A DNA stretch of 51,576 nt, from assembly GCF_003034985.1 (NCBI RefSeq), contig NZ_PZKG01000019.1, positions 1 to 51,576 on the forward strand, read 5' to 3'. The notes under the pieces are model-generated. The model was not told where the DNA came from. It saw only the letters and a list, made by a program, of their open reading frames with translations, and did no database searches. Position numbers and translations under genes: made by a program. Position 1 is the first letter of the stretch, and each line of letters starts with the position of its first letter. The stretch is from Cereibacter changlensis JA139 (lineage in GTDB: Bacteria; Pseudomonadota; Alphaproteobacteria; Rhodobacterales; Rhodobacteraceae). This document shows, in pieces, positions 36,403-45,058 of this stretch.

Positions 36403-36416
36403 TTGACCTGCATCAA
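36403..36416. promoter_or_regulatory. FNR/FnrL box upstream of ccoG
   Basis: TTGAC-CTGC-ATCAA matches the FNR consensus TTGAT-N4-ATCAA at nine of ten positions. If FnrL sits at -41.5, transcription would begin near 36368, about 24 bases before the ccoG start. This would give ccoGHIS its own low-oxygen promoter, separate from ccoNOQP. Confidence 0.8.
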
Positions 36417-36499
36417 TAAACGCATTTGTGATACATCATTAGAGGCAGGCGAAACTCAAGGCAGGCGTGCGACGCCCCATCCCCTCCCTCTGGAGGGCG

Positions 36500-36545
36500 C
36501 GCCGGCTTCCCGCACTCGGAACGCGCGCAGGGTGGGAAGCCGGCG
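36500..36545. repeat. 12-base inverted repeat with 22-base loop
   Basis: CGCCGGCTTCCC (36500-36511) and GGGAAGCCGGCG (36534-36545) are perfect complements in the ccoP-ccoG gap. It abuts a second hairpin, so transcripts leaving ccoP would fold twice. Confidence 0.6.
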
Positions 36546-36547
36546 TC

Positions 36548-36576
36548 GGTCCCGGGGGCGTGCAGCCCCCGGGACC
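36548..36576 (-). terminator. Strong hairpin after ccoP
   Basis: A perfect 12-base stem (GGTCCCGGGGGC / GCCCCCGGGACC) with a GTGCA loop lies 5 bases beyond the ccoP stop. No U run follows. It may end most ccoNOQP transcription or protect the mRNA 3' end. Confidence 0.6.
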
Positions 36577-36581
36577 CTCAG

Positions 36582-37460
36582 TCACTCGCCGCCGCCGAGC
36601 CCGTGGACATAAACCGCCACCGAGCGGATGTCGGCTTCGGTCAGGCGCTGGTTCCAGTTCGGCATGACGCCGAAACGGGCATTGGTGACGGTGTCGGTCA
36701 GCGTCTCCTGGTCGCCGCCATAGAGCCAGATCGCGTCGGTCAGGTTCGGCGCGCCGACCGAGCGGTCGCCCTTGCCCTCTTCGCCATGGCAGGCGACGCA
36801 GTTCTCGGCGAAGACCACGGCCCCTTCGGCGGCCAGCGCAGCGTCATGCTCCTGCCCCGAGATGGCCAGCACATGCTGCACCACCTGCGCGATCTGCGCC
36901 GGCTCCAGCAGTTGGTCGGCCCCGAAGCGCGGCATCTCGGAATAGCGCGACTCGGCGTCGGTGGTGTTGCGGATGCCATGGGTGACGGTGGTGTGGATCG
37001 AGTCGATGTCGCCGCCCCAGATCCAGTCGTCGTCCAAGAGGTTGGGATAGCCCTGCCCCTGCACCCCCGCCGCCCCGGAACCATGGCATTGCGAGCAGTT
37101 GGTGCGGAACACGGCAGCCCCGGCGTTGGTCGCATACTGGTTCAGCTCCGGATCGGCGGCGATGGCGGTCAGGTCGGCCGCCTCCAGCCGGGCGCGGATC
37201 GGCGCGTTGGCGTCATTGAAGCGCTGGATCTCGGCCGCCACATCGGCGCGGGTCGAGGCCCCGAGCAGACCCGGCGTGGCCCGGTTGATCATCGGCCAGG
37301 CCGGATAGGCGATGGAATAGCCCAGCGCGAAGACGATGCAGGCGTAGAAGGTCCAGAGCCACCAGCGCGGCATCGGGTTGTTGAACTCCTCGATCCCGTC
37401 CCATGAATGGCCGGTGGTCGTCGGGTCGCCGGGTTTCCGGTTGGTCGGTTTCACACTCAT
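36582..37460 (-). CDS. ccoP: cbb3 oxidase subunit III, dihaem cytochrome c
   Basis: The 292-residue subunit brings electrons to the oxidase. An N-terminal membrane helix ([20 protein letters not shown]) anchors two periplasmic cytochrome c domains with CSQCH (about 122) and CVACH (about 222); distal methionines are likely in SEMPRFG and GVMPNW. The N-terminal [14 protein letters not shown] is typical of CcoP. The start overlaps the ccoQ stop by 4 bases. Confidence 0.97.
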   Translation of the reverse strand: MSVKPTNRKPGDPTTTGHSWDGIEEFNNPMPRWWLWTFYACIVFALGYSIAYPAWPMINRATPGLLGASTRADVAAEIQRFNDANAPIRARLEAADLTAIAADPELNQYATNAGAAVFRTNCSQCHGSGAAGVQGQGYPNLLDDDWIWGGDIDSIHTTVTHGIRNTTDAESRYSEMPRFGADQLLEPAQIAQVVQHVLAISGQEHDAALAAEGAVVFAENCVACHGEEGKGDRSVGAPNLTDAIWLYGGDQETLTDTVTNARFGVMPNWNQRLTEADIRSVAVYVHGLGGGE

Positions 37461-37660
37461 GTCCTCGCCTCCCCTGACGACGGCTTGGCGCCGTCGCTGG
37501 CGGGTTTCGTATCGTTGCGGAAGATCGAATTCGCGACATCCTGGTGCAGGCGCCGGCTGCCCGGGCGCCAGGCCCAGAGCACGACCCCCACGAAGAAGGC
37601 GGTCAGCAGCAGCAGCATCCAGCTGTCGGCGAACTCACGGAGCAGGCTGTAGGTATCCAT
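37457..37660 (-). CDS. ccoQ: cbb3 oxidase subunit CcoQ
   Basis: The 67-residue protein has one membrane helix ([18 protein letters not shown]) and a polar C-terminal tail. CcoQ stabilises the complex and, in Rhodobacter, passes a signal about electron flow to redox regulators. Its stop overlaps the ccoP start in an ATGA junction. Confidence 0.93.
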   Translation of the reverse strand: MDTYSLLREFADSWMLLLLTAFFVGVVLWAWRPGSRRLHQDVANSIFRNDTKPASDGAKPSSGEART

Positions 37661-37672
37661 GGTCTGCCCCCC

Positions 37673-38446
37673 TCACCGGTTCGGATCGGGCTGGAAGGTC
37701 GAGAAGTCGACCATCGTCCCCAGCACCTGCAGATAGGCGATCAGCGCGTCCATCTCAGTCAGCTGCGGCTGGCCGTCGAAGTTGCGCACCGCGATCAGCG
37801 GGTCGCGGTCGCTCTGCCGCTCCGGATCGGTCGGCAGCATCGCCGTCTTGTAGCGCTCCACCATGCCGTCATAGTCGGCGTCCGGATCGGCCTGCGCCCG
37901 GAAGTCGGCGACGGCGTTCTGCAGCATGTCGTCGGTGTAGGGCGTGCCCAGCATCCGGTGCACCTGCATCTCGTCGCCGATGCGGCGGCCGTCGATCTCG
38001 CGGTCGAGCAGGAAGCCGTATTTCGGCATCACCGACTCCGGCACCACCGACTGCGGGTCGGTCAGGTGATCGACGTGCCAGTCGTCGGAGTAGCGCTCGC
38101 CCACCCGGGCCAAATCCGGCCCGGTGCGCTTGGAGCCCCACTGGAACGGATGGTCATACATCGATTCCGCGGCGAGGCTGTAATGGCCGTAACGCTCCAC
38201 CTCGTCGCGCATCGGGCGGATCATCTGGCTGTGGCAGACGTAGCAGCCCTCGCGGATGTAGATGTTGCGCCCCGCCAGTTCGAGCGGGGTGTAGGGCCGC
38301 ACGCCCTCCACCTCCTCGATGGTGTTCTCGAGGTAGAACAGCGGCACGATCTGCACCAGACCGCCGATGGTGACCACGAGGAAGCTGAGGATCAGCAGCA
38401 GCGTGGCGTGGGTTTCGATGACTTTATGTTTGTCGAGAAAGGCCAT
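37673..38446 (-). CDS. ccoO: cbb3 oxidase subunit II, monohaem cytochrome c
   Basis: The 257-residue membrane-anchored cytochrome has an N-terminal helix ([20 protein letters not shown]), a CYVCHSQ haem site near residue 68, and a distal methionine probably in ESVMPKYG. The [16 protein letters not shown] block is a family signature. It carries electrons between CcoP and CcoN. It is in the usual place between ccoN and ccoQ. Confidence 0.97.
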   Translation of the reverse strand: MAFLDKHKVIETHATLLLILSFLVVTIGGLVQIVPLFYLENTIEEVEGVRPYTPLELAGRNIYIREGCYVCHSQMIRPMRDEVERYGHYSLAAESMYDHPFQWGSKRTGPDLARVGERYSDDWHVDHLTDPQSVVPESVMPKYGFLLDREIDGRRIGDEMQVHRMLGTPYTDDMLQNAVADFRAQADPDADYDGMVERYKTAMLPTDPERQSDRDPLIAVRNFDGQPQLTEMDALIAYLQVLGTMVDFSTFQPDPNR

Positions 38447-38458
38447 GGTTCCCTCCGA

Positions 38459-40060
38459 TTATTCAGCGGGAACAGCCGTGGAGGACGACACCCGGGCGGG
38501 TGCGGACTTCACGGTTTTCCACAGGTTGAAGCACATGATCAGCGCGCCGGCGAGGTACATGACCCCACCCAGGCCCCGGACCACGTACATCGGGAACTTG
38601 GCGGCGACGGTGTCGGCGAAGGCGTTGACGAGGAAGCCGTTGGCGTCCACCTCGCGCCACATCAGGCCCTCCATGATGCCGGTGACCCACATGGCCGAGG
38701 CGTAGAGCACGATGCCGATGGTCGCGAGCCAGAAGTGCCAGGAGACCAGCGTCAGGCTGTAGAGCCGCTCGCGGTTCCAGAGTTTCGGCGTCAGGAAGTA
38801 GAGCGCGCCGAAGGTGATCATGCCGTTCCAGCCGAGAGCGCCGGAATGGACGTGGCCGATGGTCCAGTCGGTGTAATGCGACAGCGAGTTCACCGCCTTG
38901 ATCGACATCATCGGCCCTTCGAAGGTCGACATGCCGTAGAAGCCGATGGAGACCACCATCATCCGGATCACCGGGTCGGTGCGCAGCTTGTCCCAGGCGC
39001 CGGACAGCGTCATCAGGCCGTTGATCATCCCGCCCCAGGACGGCATCCACAGCATGATCGAGAACACCATGCCCAGTGTCGCGGCCCATTCCGGCAGCGC
39101 GGTGTAGTGCAGGTGGTGCGGACCGGCCCAGATGTAGAGGAAGATCAGCGCCCAGAAGTGGACGATCGACAGCTTGTAGCTGAAGACGGGACGTTCGGCC
39201 TGCTTCGGCACGAAGTAGTACATCATCCCGAGGAAGCCCGCGGTCAGGAAGAAGCCCACAGCGTTGTGGCCATACCACCACTGCACCATCGCATCCTGCA
39301 CGCCCGAGAAGACCTGCACCGATTTGGAGCCGAGGAAGGAGACCGGGATCGCCAGGTTGTTGAAGATGTGCAGCATCGCCACGGTGACGATGAAGGACAG
39401 GTAGAACCAGTTCGCCACGTAGATGTGGGGTTCCTTGCGCTTGATGATCGTGCCGAGGAACACCACCAGATAGGCGACCCAGACGATGGTCAGCCAGAGG
39501 TCGATGTGCCATTCCGGCTCCGCGTATTCCTTCGACTGCGATCCGCCCAGCAGGTAGCTGGTGGCGGCGAGCACGATGAAGAGGTTGTAGCCCCAGAACA
39601 CGAACCAGGCGAGGTTGCCGCCGAACAGCCGCGCCGCGCTGGTGCGCTGCACCACGTAGAAGCTGGTGCAGATCAGCGCGTTGCCGCCGAAGGCGAAGAT
39701 CACCGCCGAGGTGTGCAGCGGCCGCAGCCGACCGAAGTTCAGGTAGCCCTCCGCCCAGTCGAAATTCAGCGCCGGAAAGGCGAGCTGGAAGGCGATGATC
39801 GTGCCGACCAGGAAGCCGACGACCCCCCAGGCCGCCGTCGCGACGACGCCGTAGCGGATCACCCCATCCATGTATTCCGTCTGGAGCACCGGCTGGCGCG
39901 GCTCGTCCATCTTGCGTAGCGTCCAGAGGAAGACAAAGCCGGCGGCCAGCATGACCTCGACTGCGTTTATCATGAATGCGAGGTCATGCGCCTTGTTGGC
40001 CACGATCGCGGCGCCCAGCGCGATCAGGCCCAGCACGACCAGCTTTAAGTAATCCCACAT
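38459..40060 (-). CDS. ccoN: cbb3 oxidase catalytic subunit I
   Basis: This 533-residue haem-copper oxidase subunit has 12 membrane helices and reduces O2 at a haem b3-CuB site. Histidines of the set are visible in [33 protein letters not shown] and [13 protein letters not shown]. The tyrosine of the cbb3-type active site would be in the helix with [19 protein letters not shown]. It is the first gene of ccoNOQP and has an FNR box about 90 bases upstream. Confidence 0.98.
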   Translation of the reverse strand: MWDYLKLVVLGLIALGAAIVANKAHDLAFMINAVEVMLAAGFVFLWTLRKMDEPRQPVLQTEYMDGVIRYGVVATAAWGVVGFLVGTIIAFQLAFPALNFDWAEGYLNFGRLRPLHTSAVIFAFGGNALICTSFYVVQRTSAARLFGGNLAWFVFWGYNLFIVLAATSYLLGGSQSKEYAEPEWHIDLWLTIVWVAYLVVFLGTIIKRKEPHIYVANWFYLSFIVTVAMLHIFNNLAIPVSFLGSKSVQVFSGVQDAMVQWWYGHNAVGFFLTAGFLGMMYYFVPKQAERPVFSYKLSIVHFWALIFLYIWAGPHHLHYTALPEWAATLGMVFSIMLWMPSWGGMINGLMTLSGAWDKLRTDPVIRMMVVSIGFYGMSTFEGPMMSIKAVNSLSHYTDWTIGHVHSGALGWNGMITFGALYFLTPKLWNRERLYSLTLVSWHFWLATIGIVLYASAMWVTGIMEGLMWREVDANGFLVNAFADTVAAKFPMYVVRGLGGVMYLAGALIMCFNLWKTVKSAPARVSSSTAVPAE

Positions 40061-40149
40061 TGTGCGTCCCTTCGTCTTTCCGGTCCGACTCGGGGGTCGG
40101 CCGACGTTCTTCGACGCGTTGTATGTGACGGCATACCGGCTAGACCGCC

Positions 40150-40163
40150 TTGATCCACATCAA
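40150..40163. promoter_or_regulatory. FNR/FnrL box for ccoN
   Basis: TTGAT-CCAC-ATCAA is a perfect FNR consensus. At -41.5 it would start ccoN transcription near 40115, and TACAAC on the minus strand (40123-40118) is a fair -10. It is one of two boxes 32 bases apart in the ccoN/usp gap. Confidence 0.9.
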
Positions 40164-40181
40164 GACTTTCCGCGCTGCCGC

Positions 40182-40195
40182 TTGATCCGGCTCAA
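40182..40195. promoter_or_regulatory. Second FNR/FnrL box, facing usp
   Basis: TTGAT-CCGG-CTCAA matches nine of ten consensus bases. At -41.5 it would give a start near 40230, 30 bases before the usp ATG, with TATGGA (40218-40223) in the -10 place. It may serve usp while the other box serves ccoN. Confidence 0.75.
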
Positions 40196-40259
40196 GGAAA
40201 ACAGGGGATTCCGGCGGTATGGAAAGGCATACTGGCTTTTCCCGAGGAGGATTCCTGCA

Positions 40260-41108
40260 ATGGCCTACAAATCCATTCTGACCGTTGCGACAGCCGCAGA
40301 TCGGCTGGAACCGGCGCTTTCCGTGGCCTCCCGCCTCGCCCTGGCGGAAGACGGCCATCTGGACGTGCTGGCGCTCGGCATCGACGCGACGCAGGTCGCC
40401 TATTACAACATGGGCGGCACCGCGGTGGTGCTGCAGATGGCGCTGGAGCGCGCCGAAACCGATGCCCAGGCCATCGAGAAGGCGGCGAACGCCCTGATCC
40501 TGGCCCAGCCCGCCGGGCTACGCGCCTCGGTCGAGGCGGCGGTGGCGCAGCTTGGCGGGATGACGGGGCTGGTCGGCCTGCGGTCGCGCTTCGCCGATCT
40601 AGTGGTGCTGCCGCGGCCCTATGGCAAGGGGCGCGGGCCGGAGGCCGAGGCGGTGGTGGAGGCCGCGCTGTTCGACGGGCAGGCGCCGGTGCTGGTGCTG
40701 CCCGACGATCCGGCGCTCAGCGCCAGCGTCGGCAACCGCGTCGTCGTCGCCTGGGACCAGAGCCGCGAGGCGCTGACCGCCGTGCGCCGCGCCCTGCCCT
40801 TCCTCCTGCGCGCCGAGACGGTGAACATCGTCGTGGTCGATCCGTCAGCCCATGGCGCGGAACGGTCGGACCCCGGCGGGATGCTCTGCCAGATGCTGGT
40901 GCGGCACGGGGTGCGGGCCGAGGTCTCGGTCATCGCCAAGACGCTGCCGCGAATCTCCGACGTGCTGGCCCGGCATGTGCGCGACCTGAACGCCGACCTG
41001 CTGGTGATGGGGGCCTACGGCCATTCGCGGTTCCGCGAGGCGATCCTCGGCGGCGCGACGCGCGACCTCTTGGAGCTGGCCGAGACGCCGATCCTGATGG
41101 CGCACTGA
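40260..41108 (+). CDS. Universal stress protein, tandem UspA domains
   Basis: The 282-residue protein holds two UspA folds: about 1-145 (SILTVATAADRLEPAL) and 150-282, whose end LLVMGAYGHSRFREAILGGATRDLL carries the ATP-binding GxxGHSxxRE-like loop. The first domain lacks a clear loop of that type. GAGGAGG lies 9 bases before the ATG. In R. sphaeroides a similar gene stands between fnrL and ccoN. Its position beside an FNR box suggests a role in adjustment to low oxygen. Confidence 0.9.
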   Translation: MAYKSILTVATAADRLEPALSVASRLALAEDGHLDVLALGIDATQVAYYNMGGTAVVLQMALERAETDAQAIEKAANALILAQPAGLRASVEAAVAQLGGMTGLVGLRSRFADLVVLPRPYGKGRGPEAEAVVEAALFDGQAPVLVLPDDPALSASVGNRVVVAWDQSREALTAVRRALPFLLRAETVNIVVVDPSAHGAERSDPGGMLCQMLVRHGVRAEVSVIAKTLPRISDVLARHVRDLNADLLVMGAYGHSRFREAILGGATRDLLELAETPILMAH

Positions 41109-41110
41109 TC

Positions 41111-41860
41111 TCAGACGAGGAAGCCGCCGTCGCTGTCGTCGCCGGCTTCCTCGAGCAACCGCCCGAGGTCGTTGACGATGACATGCCGCTTGCCCTCGAG
41201 CGCGATCACCCCGTCGCGCCGCAGCGCCGAGACCTGGCGGCTCACTGTCTCCAGCGTCAGCCCGAGATAATCGGCCATCTCCTCCCGCGTCAGCGGCAGG
41301 TCGAAGACAATCGGGCCCTTGCTGGCGTCGCGCAGCTTCAGCGAGGCGTCGCGCCGGGCGATGATCGCCAAGAGGCTCGCGATCTTCTCCCGCGCGGTCT
41401 TGCGGCCTAGCAGCAGCATCCACTCCCGCGCCGCATCGAGTTCGTCCAGCGTCATCTCGAGCAGGCGCTGGCCGACATGCGGCGTGGCGATCATCATCTC
41501 CTCGAAGGGCTTGCGGCGGAAGCAGCACATCAGAAGGTCGGTGGTCGCGGTGACGTCATAGGCCACGGTCTGCCGACCCGGCCGCCCGACGAAATCCGAC
41601 GGCAGCAGAAGCCCGACCATCTGGCGGCGGCCGTCCTCCATGGTCTGGGTCAACGTGGCGATGCCGGTGACCACCGAAGCCACGAAATCCATCTTGTCGC
41701 CGGACCAGATCACCGTCTGGCCCGCCTGGTAGGAGCGGTAATACTTGATGTTCTCGAGCTGCGCGAGCTCGTCGGTATCGCAGCGCGCACAGACGGCCCG
41801 GTGGCGGATCGGGCAATCGCCACATCCTCCATGCAGCGTTGGTACGTCGTGCAGCGCCAT
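41111..41860 (-). CDS. fnrL: FnrL, oxygen-sensing transcription regulator
   Basis: This 249-residue FNR/CRP-family protein activates genes at low oxygen through a 4Fe-4S cluster. Cysteines 13, 16, 24 and 27 lie in GGCGDCPIRHRAVCARC, and a further pair in LLMCCFRR. A cyclic-nucleotide-type barrel follows, then the helix-turn-helix with LGLTLETVSRQVSAL, whose Glu-x-x-Ser-Arg matches FNR recognition of TTGAT. I use the ATG at 41860; another at 41866 adds two residues and has a poorer Shine-Dalgarno distance. A perfect FNR box lies 16 bases upstream. Confidence 0.96.
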   Translation of the reverse strand: MALHDVPTLHGGCGDCPIRHRAVCARCDTDELAQLENIKYYRSYQAGQTVIWSGDKMDFVASVVTGIATLTQTMEDGRRQMVGLLLPSDFVGRPGRQTVAYDVTATTDLLMCCFRRKPFEEMMIATPHVGQRLLEMTLDELDAAREWMLLLGRKTAREKIASLLAIIARRDASLKLRDASKGPIVFDLPLTREEMADYLGLTLETVSRQVSALRRDGVIALEGKRHVIVNDLGRLLEEAGDDSDGGFLV

Positions 41861-41875
41861 GCCCATAATCCCCGC

Positions 41876-41889
41876 TTGATCTGCATCAA
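41876..41889. promoter_or_regulatory. FNR/FnrL box between fnrL and hemN
   Basis: TTGAT-CTGC-ATCAA is a perfect consensus. It lies 16 bases before the fnrL ATG and 34 before the hemN ATG. At -41.5 it would start hemN transcription at about 41924, the start codon itself. For fnrL the same geometry would fall inside the gene, so repression is more likely. Confidence 0.88.
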
Positions 41890-41923
41890 AGCCATAACCG
41901 AGTTTCAGCCATAACGAAAGCCG

Positions 41924-43276
41924 ATGGAGACACTCGCCAAGCTGACCAGATTTGGGCTCTTCGACGCCCGTGTGCCACGGTATACCAGTTACCCGACGGC
42001 GCCGCATTTCGGTCCCGCAGTCACCGGTCGCGCCTTATGCGACTGGATTTCCGCCATTCCCGCCGGTTCCTCCATTTCGTTGTATCTGCATATTCCCTTT
42101 TGTAGAAGGCTTTGTTTTTTCTGTGCCTGCCGCACCCAGGGCACCAGTTCCGACGCTCCGGTGCGCGCTTATGTCGCAACGCTGAAGTCGGAAATCGCCC
42201 TCGTGAAGGCCCGGCTGGCCCCGGGCGTCACCCTGTCCCGGCTGCACTGGGGTGGCGGCACCCCGACGCTGATCCCTGCCGAGCTGATGCGCGAGCTGAG
42301 CGCCGCCATCCTCGACGCGGCGCCGATGGGCAAGGGCGCGGAATTCTCGGTGGAGATCGACCCGAACGAGATCGACGACGCGCGACTCGACGCCTTGGCC
42401 GAGGCGGGCATGACCCGGGCCTCGATCGGGGTGCAGGATTTCGATCCCGAAATCCAGCGCCTCATCGGCCGCGAACAGAGCTATGAGCTGACCCGCAACG
42501 TGATCGAGGGGCTGCGCGCCCGCGGCATCCGCAGCCTGAGCACCGATATCCTCTACGGCCTGCCTTCGCAGACCACCGGGCGGATCGCCGAGTCGGTGCA
42601 GAAACTGCTGTCGCTGTCGCCGGACCGCGTTGCCCTCTACGGCTATGCCCATGTGCCCTGGATGTCGCGGCGCCAGCTGATGATCCCCACCGACCTCGTG
42701 CCCCGCGCCGAGGAGCGGCTGCAGCTGTTCGAAGTGGCGCGCGACCTGCTGGCCTGGGACGGCTACCGTCAGGTCGGCATCGACCATTTCGCCCGGCCCG
42801 ATGACGGGCTGGCGGTGGCGCAGGCGGTCGGGCGGCTCAGGCGCAACTTCCAGGGCTACACCGACGACACCGCGCCGGTGCTGATCGGCCTCGGGGCCTC
42901 GGCGATCTCGCGCTTCCCGCAGGGCTATGCGCAGAATGCGGCGACCACCTCGGACCATGTGAAGGCGATCCGCGCCGGGCATTTCTCCACCGCGCGCGGC
43001 CATGTCTTCGCCGGAGAGGACCTGCTGCGCGCCCGGATCATCGAGGCGCTGATGTGCGATTTCCGGGTCAGCCGGGCGGAGCTTTCGCGTTTCGACGTGG
43101 CGCCGGAGCGGCTGCAGGCGCTGTTCGACGCCGCCGCCCAGGCCTTTCCGGGGATGCTCGACCTCGACGCTTCCGGTCTCGCCATCCCGCCCGAGGCTCG
43201 GCCGCTGACCCGGATGATCGCCCGCGCCTTCGACGCCTATGACCAGAGCGGCCTGCCGCACAGCGCGGCCTTCTGA
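41924..43276 (+). CDS. hemN: Oxygen-independent coproporphyrinogen III dehydrogenase
   Basis: This 450-residue radical SAM enzyme (called HemZ in R. sphaeroides) replaces HemF when oxygen is low. The cluster motif is CRRLCFFCAC (Cys60, 64, 67, 69), with GGGTPT and the HemN pieces VPRYTSYPTAPHF and GIDHFARPDD. The C-terminal HemN domain is complete, ending DAYDQSGLPHSAAF. A box for FnrL lies just upstream. The codons for the cluster motif are AT-rich and rare here (see findings). Confidence 0.97.
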   Translation: METLAKLTRFGLFDARVPRYTSYPTAPHFGPAVTGRALCDWISAIPAGSSISLYLHIPFCRRLCFFCACRTQGTSSDAPVRAYVATLKSEIALVKARLAPGVTLSRLHWGGGTPTLIPAELMRELSAAILDAAPMGKGAEFSVEIDPNEIDDARLDALAEAGMTRASIGVQDFDPEIQRLIGREQSYELTRNVIEGLRARGIRSLSTDILYGLPSQTTGRIAESVQKLLSLSPDRVALYGYAHVPWMSRRQLMIPTDLVPRAEERLQLFEVARDLLAWDGYRQVGIDHFARPDDGLAVAQAVGRLRRNFQGYTDDTAPVLIGLGASAISRFPQGYAQNAATTSDHVKAIRAGHFSTARGHVFAGEDLLRARIIEALMCDFRVSRAELSRFDVAPERLQALFDAAAQAFPGMLDLDASGLAIPPEARPLTRMIARAFDAYDQSGLPHSAAF

Positions 43277-43453
43277 TCCACGAAATCACCCCATCCCCTA
43301 TCACCTCGGCGACCGGCGCGGCAGCAAGCCGCCGCCACCGCCTCCTGCGTCGCCCTTACAGAACGCAGGGACTGACCCGCATCAGCGCGCCGAAGGCCGG
43401 TTGGGGCGCCTCGGAGAAGGTCTGGGGGCGAAGAGGATCCTCATCGCGCCGGC

Positions 43454-45058
43454 CTATTCCGCCCCGGGAACCGCCTGTCCGAAGGCCGCCGCCAGCAGGG
43501 TGCGGGTATAGTCGTTCTTCGGGGCGGCGAAGACGGTGGCGCTGTCGCCCTCCTCGACCACATCGCCTTCCTTCATCACCATGACCCGGTGCGACAGGGC
43601 CCGCACCACCCGCAGGTCGTGGCTGATGAAGAGATAGGCCAGCCCCCATTTGCGCTGCAGGTCGCGCAGCAGATCGACGATCTGCACCTGCACCGTCATG
43701 TCGAGCGCGCTGGTCGGCTCGTCCAGCACCACCAGCTTCGGCCGCAGGATCATGGCGCGGGCGATGGCCACCCGCTGCCGCTGCCCGCCGGAGAATTCGT
43801 GCGGATAGCGCCCCATCGCCGCCGGGTCGAGCCCGACCTCGGTCATGATCTCGGCCACCATCTCGCGCCGGTTGCGCCCGGGCTCCAGCCCGTGCACGCC
43901 CAGCCCCTCGGCGATGATCTGCTCCACCGTCATGCGCGGGCTGAGACTGCCGAACGGGTCCTGGAAGACGATCTGCATGTCGCGGCGCAGGTCGCGCATC
44001 TGGCGGCTGCGATAGCCGCTGATGTCCTGCCCCATGAAGACCACCGGCCCCTCCGACGCGATCAGCCGCATGATCGCCAGCGCCAGCGTGGTCTTGCCCG
44101 ACCCGCTCTCGCCCACCACCCCCACCGTCTCGCCGGCGCGGATCGCCAGCGTGGCGTCGTTCACCGCCTTCACATGGCCGACGGTGCGCTTCAGCAGCCC
44201 GCGATGGATCGGAAACCAGACCCGCAGGTTGCGGGTGCTGACGATCTCGGGCGCATCGGCGGGCACCGGGTCGGGGCGGCCCTGCGGCTCGGCGGCGAGC
44301 AGCTTGCGGGTGTAGGGGTGCTGCGGGTCGGCGAAGATCTGCGCCGCCGGGCCCTGCTCTACGATCTCGCCGCCCTGCATCACGCAGACCCGGTCGGCGA
44401 TGCGCCGCACCACGCCGAGGTCATGGGTGATGAACAGAAGGCTCAGCCCTTCCTTCGCCTTCAGCTCGGCCAGAAGATCGAGGATCTGTGCCTGGATCGT
44501 CACGTCGAGCGCGGTGGTCGGCTCGTCGGCGATCAGCAGGTCGGGGCCGTTGGCGAGCGCCATCGCGATCATCACCCGCTGCCGCTGCCCGCCCGAAAGC
44601 TGGTGCGGATAGGCGCCGAGCCGGCTTTCCGCCTCGCGGATGCCGACCTTTTCCAGCAGATCGAGCACCCGCGCCCGCGCCTTGGCCCCGGTCAGCCCCT
44701 GATGCAGCGCGAGGCTTTCGCTCAGCTGCCGCTCGATCGTGTGCAGCGGGTTCAGCGAGGTCATCGGCTCCTGGAAGATGAAGCTGATGTCGTTGCCGCG
44801 CACCTTCCGCAGCAGCGGCTCCGCCGCCCCCACAATCTCCTGTCCGTTGTAGCGCACCGAGCCGCCGCGTCCGGCGCTGTCGGGCAGAAGCGCCACTGTG
44901 GACAGCGCGGTGACGGATTTGCCCGACCCGCTCTCGCCCACCAAGGCCACGGTCTCGCCCTTGCCGACGGTGAAGCTCACGCCCTTCACCGCCTCGATCA
45001 CCCGCCCGTCCTGCCGGAAGCGGACTGTGAGGTTCTGCACGTCGAGAACGGCGGTCAT
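43454..45058 (-). CDS. yejF: Peptide ABC transporter ATPase, double domain (YejF-like)
   Basis: The 534-residue protein carries two complete nucleotide-binding domains of the oligopeptide family. The first has [25 protein letters not shown] and [12 protein letters not shown]; the second has [25 protein letters not shown] and [12 protein letters not shown]. OppD/DppD-like proteins are separate in most systems, and the fused form is typical of YejF. It energises uptake of short peptides or similar ligands. Its start overlaps the yejE stop by 4 bases. Confidence 0.93.
   Translation of the reverse strand: MTAVLDVQNLTVRFRQDGRVIEAVKGVSFTVGKGETVALVGESGSGKSVTALSTVALLPDSAGRGGSVRYNGQEIVGAAEPLLRKVRGNDISFIFQEPMTSLNPLHTIERQLSESLALHQGLTGAKARARVLDLLEKVGIREAESRLGAYPHQLSGGQRQRVMIAMALANGPDLLIADEPTTALDVTIQAQILDLLAELKAKEGLSLLFITHDLGVVRRIADRVCVMQGGEIVEQGPAAQIFADPQHPYTRKLLAAEPQGRPDPVPADAPEIVSTRNLRVWFPIHRGLLKRTVGHVKAVNDATLAIRAGETVGVVGESGSGKTTLALAIMRLIASEGPVVFMGQDISGYRSRQMRDLRRDMQIVFQDPFGSLSPRMTVEQIIAEGLGVHGLEPGRNRREMVAEIMTEVGLDPAAMGRYPHEFSGGQRQRVAIARAMILRPKLVVLDEPTSALDMTVQVQIVDLLRDLQRKWGLAYLFISHDLRVVRALSHRVMVMKEGDVVEEGDSATVFAAPKNDYTRTLLAAAFGQAVPGAE

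Noticed and set aside
37544-39919. Long plus-strand frame opposite ccoO and ccoN
   Set aside because: Antisense shadow; the minus-strand proteins are the unmistakable oxidase subunits.
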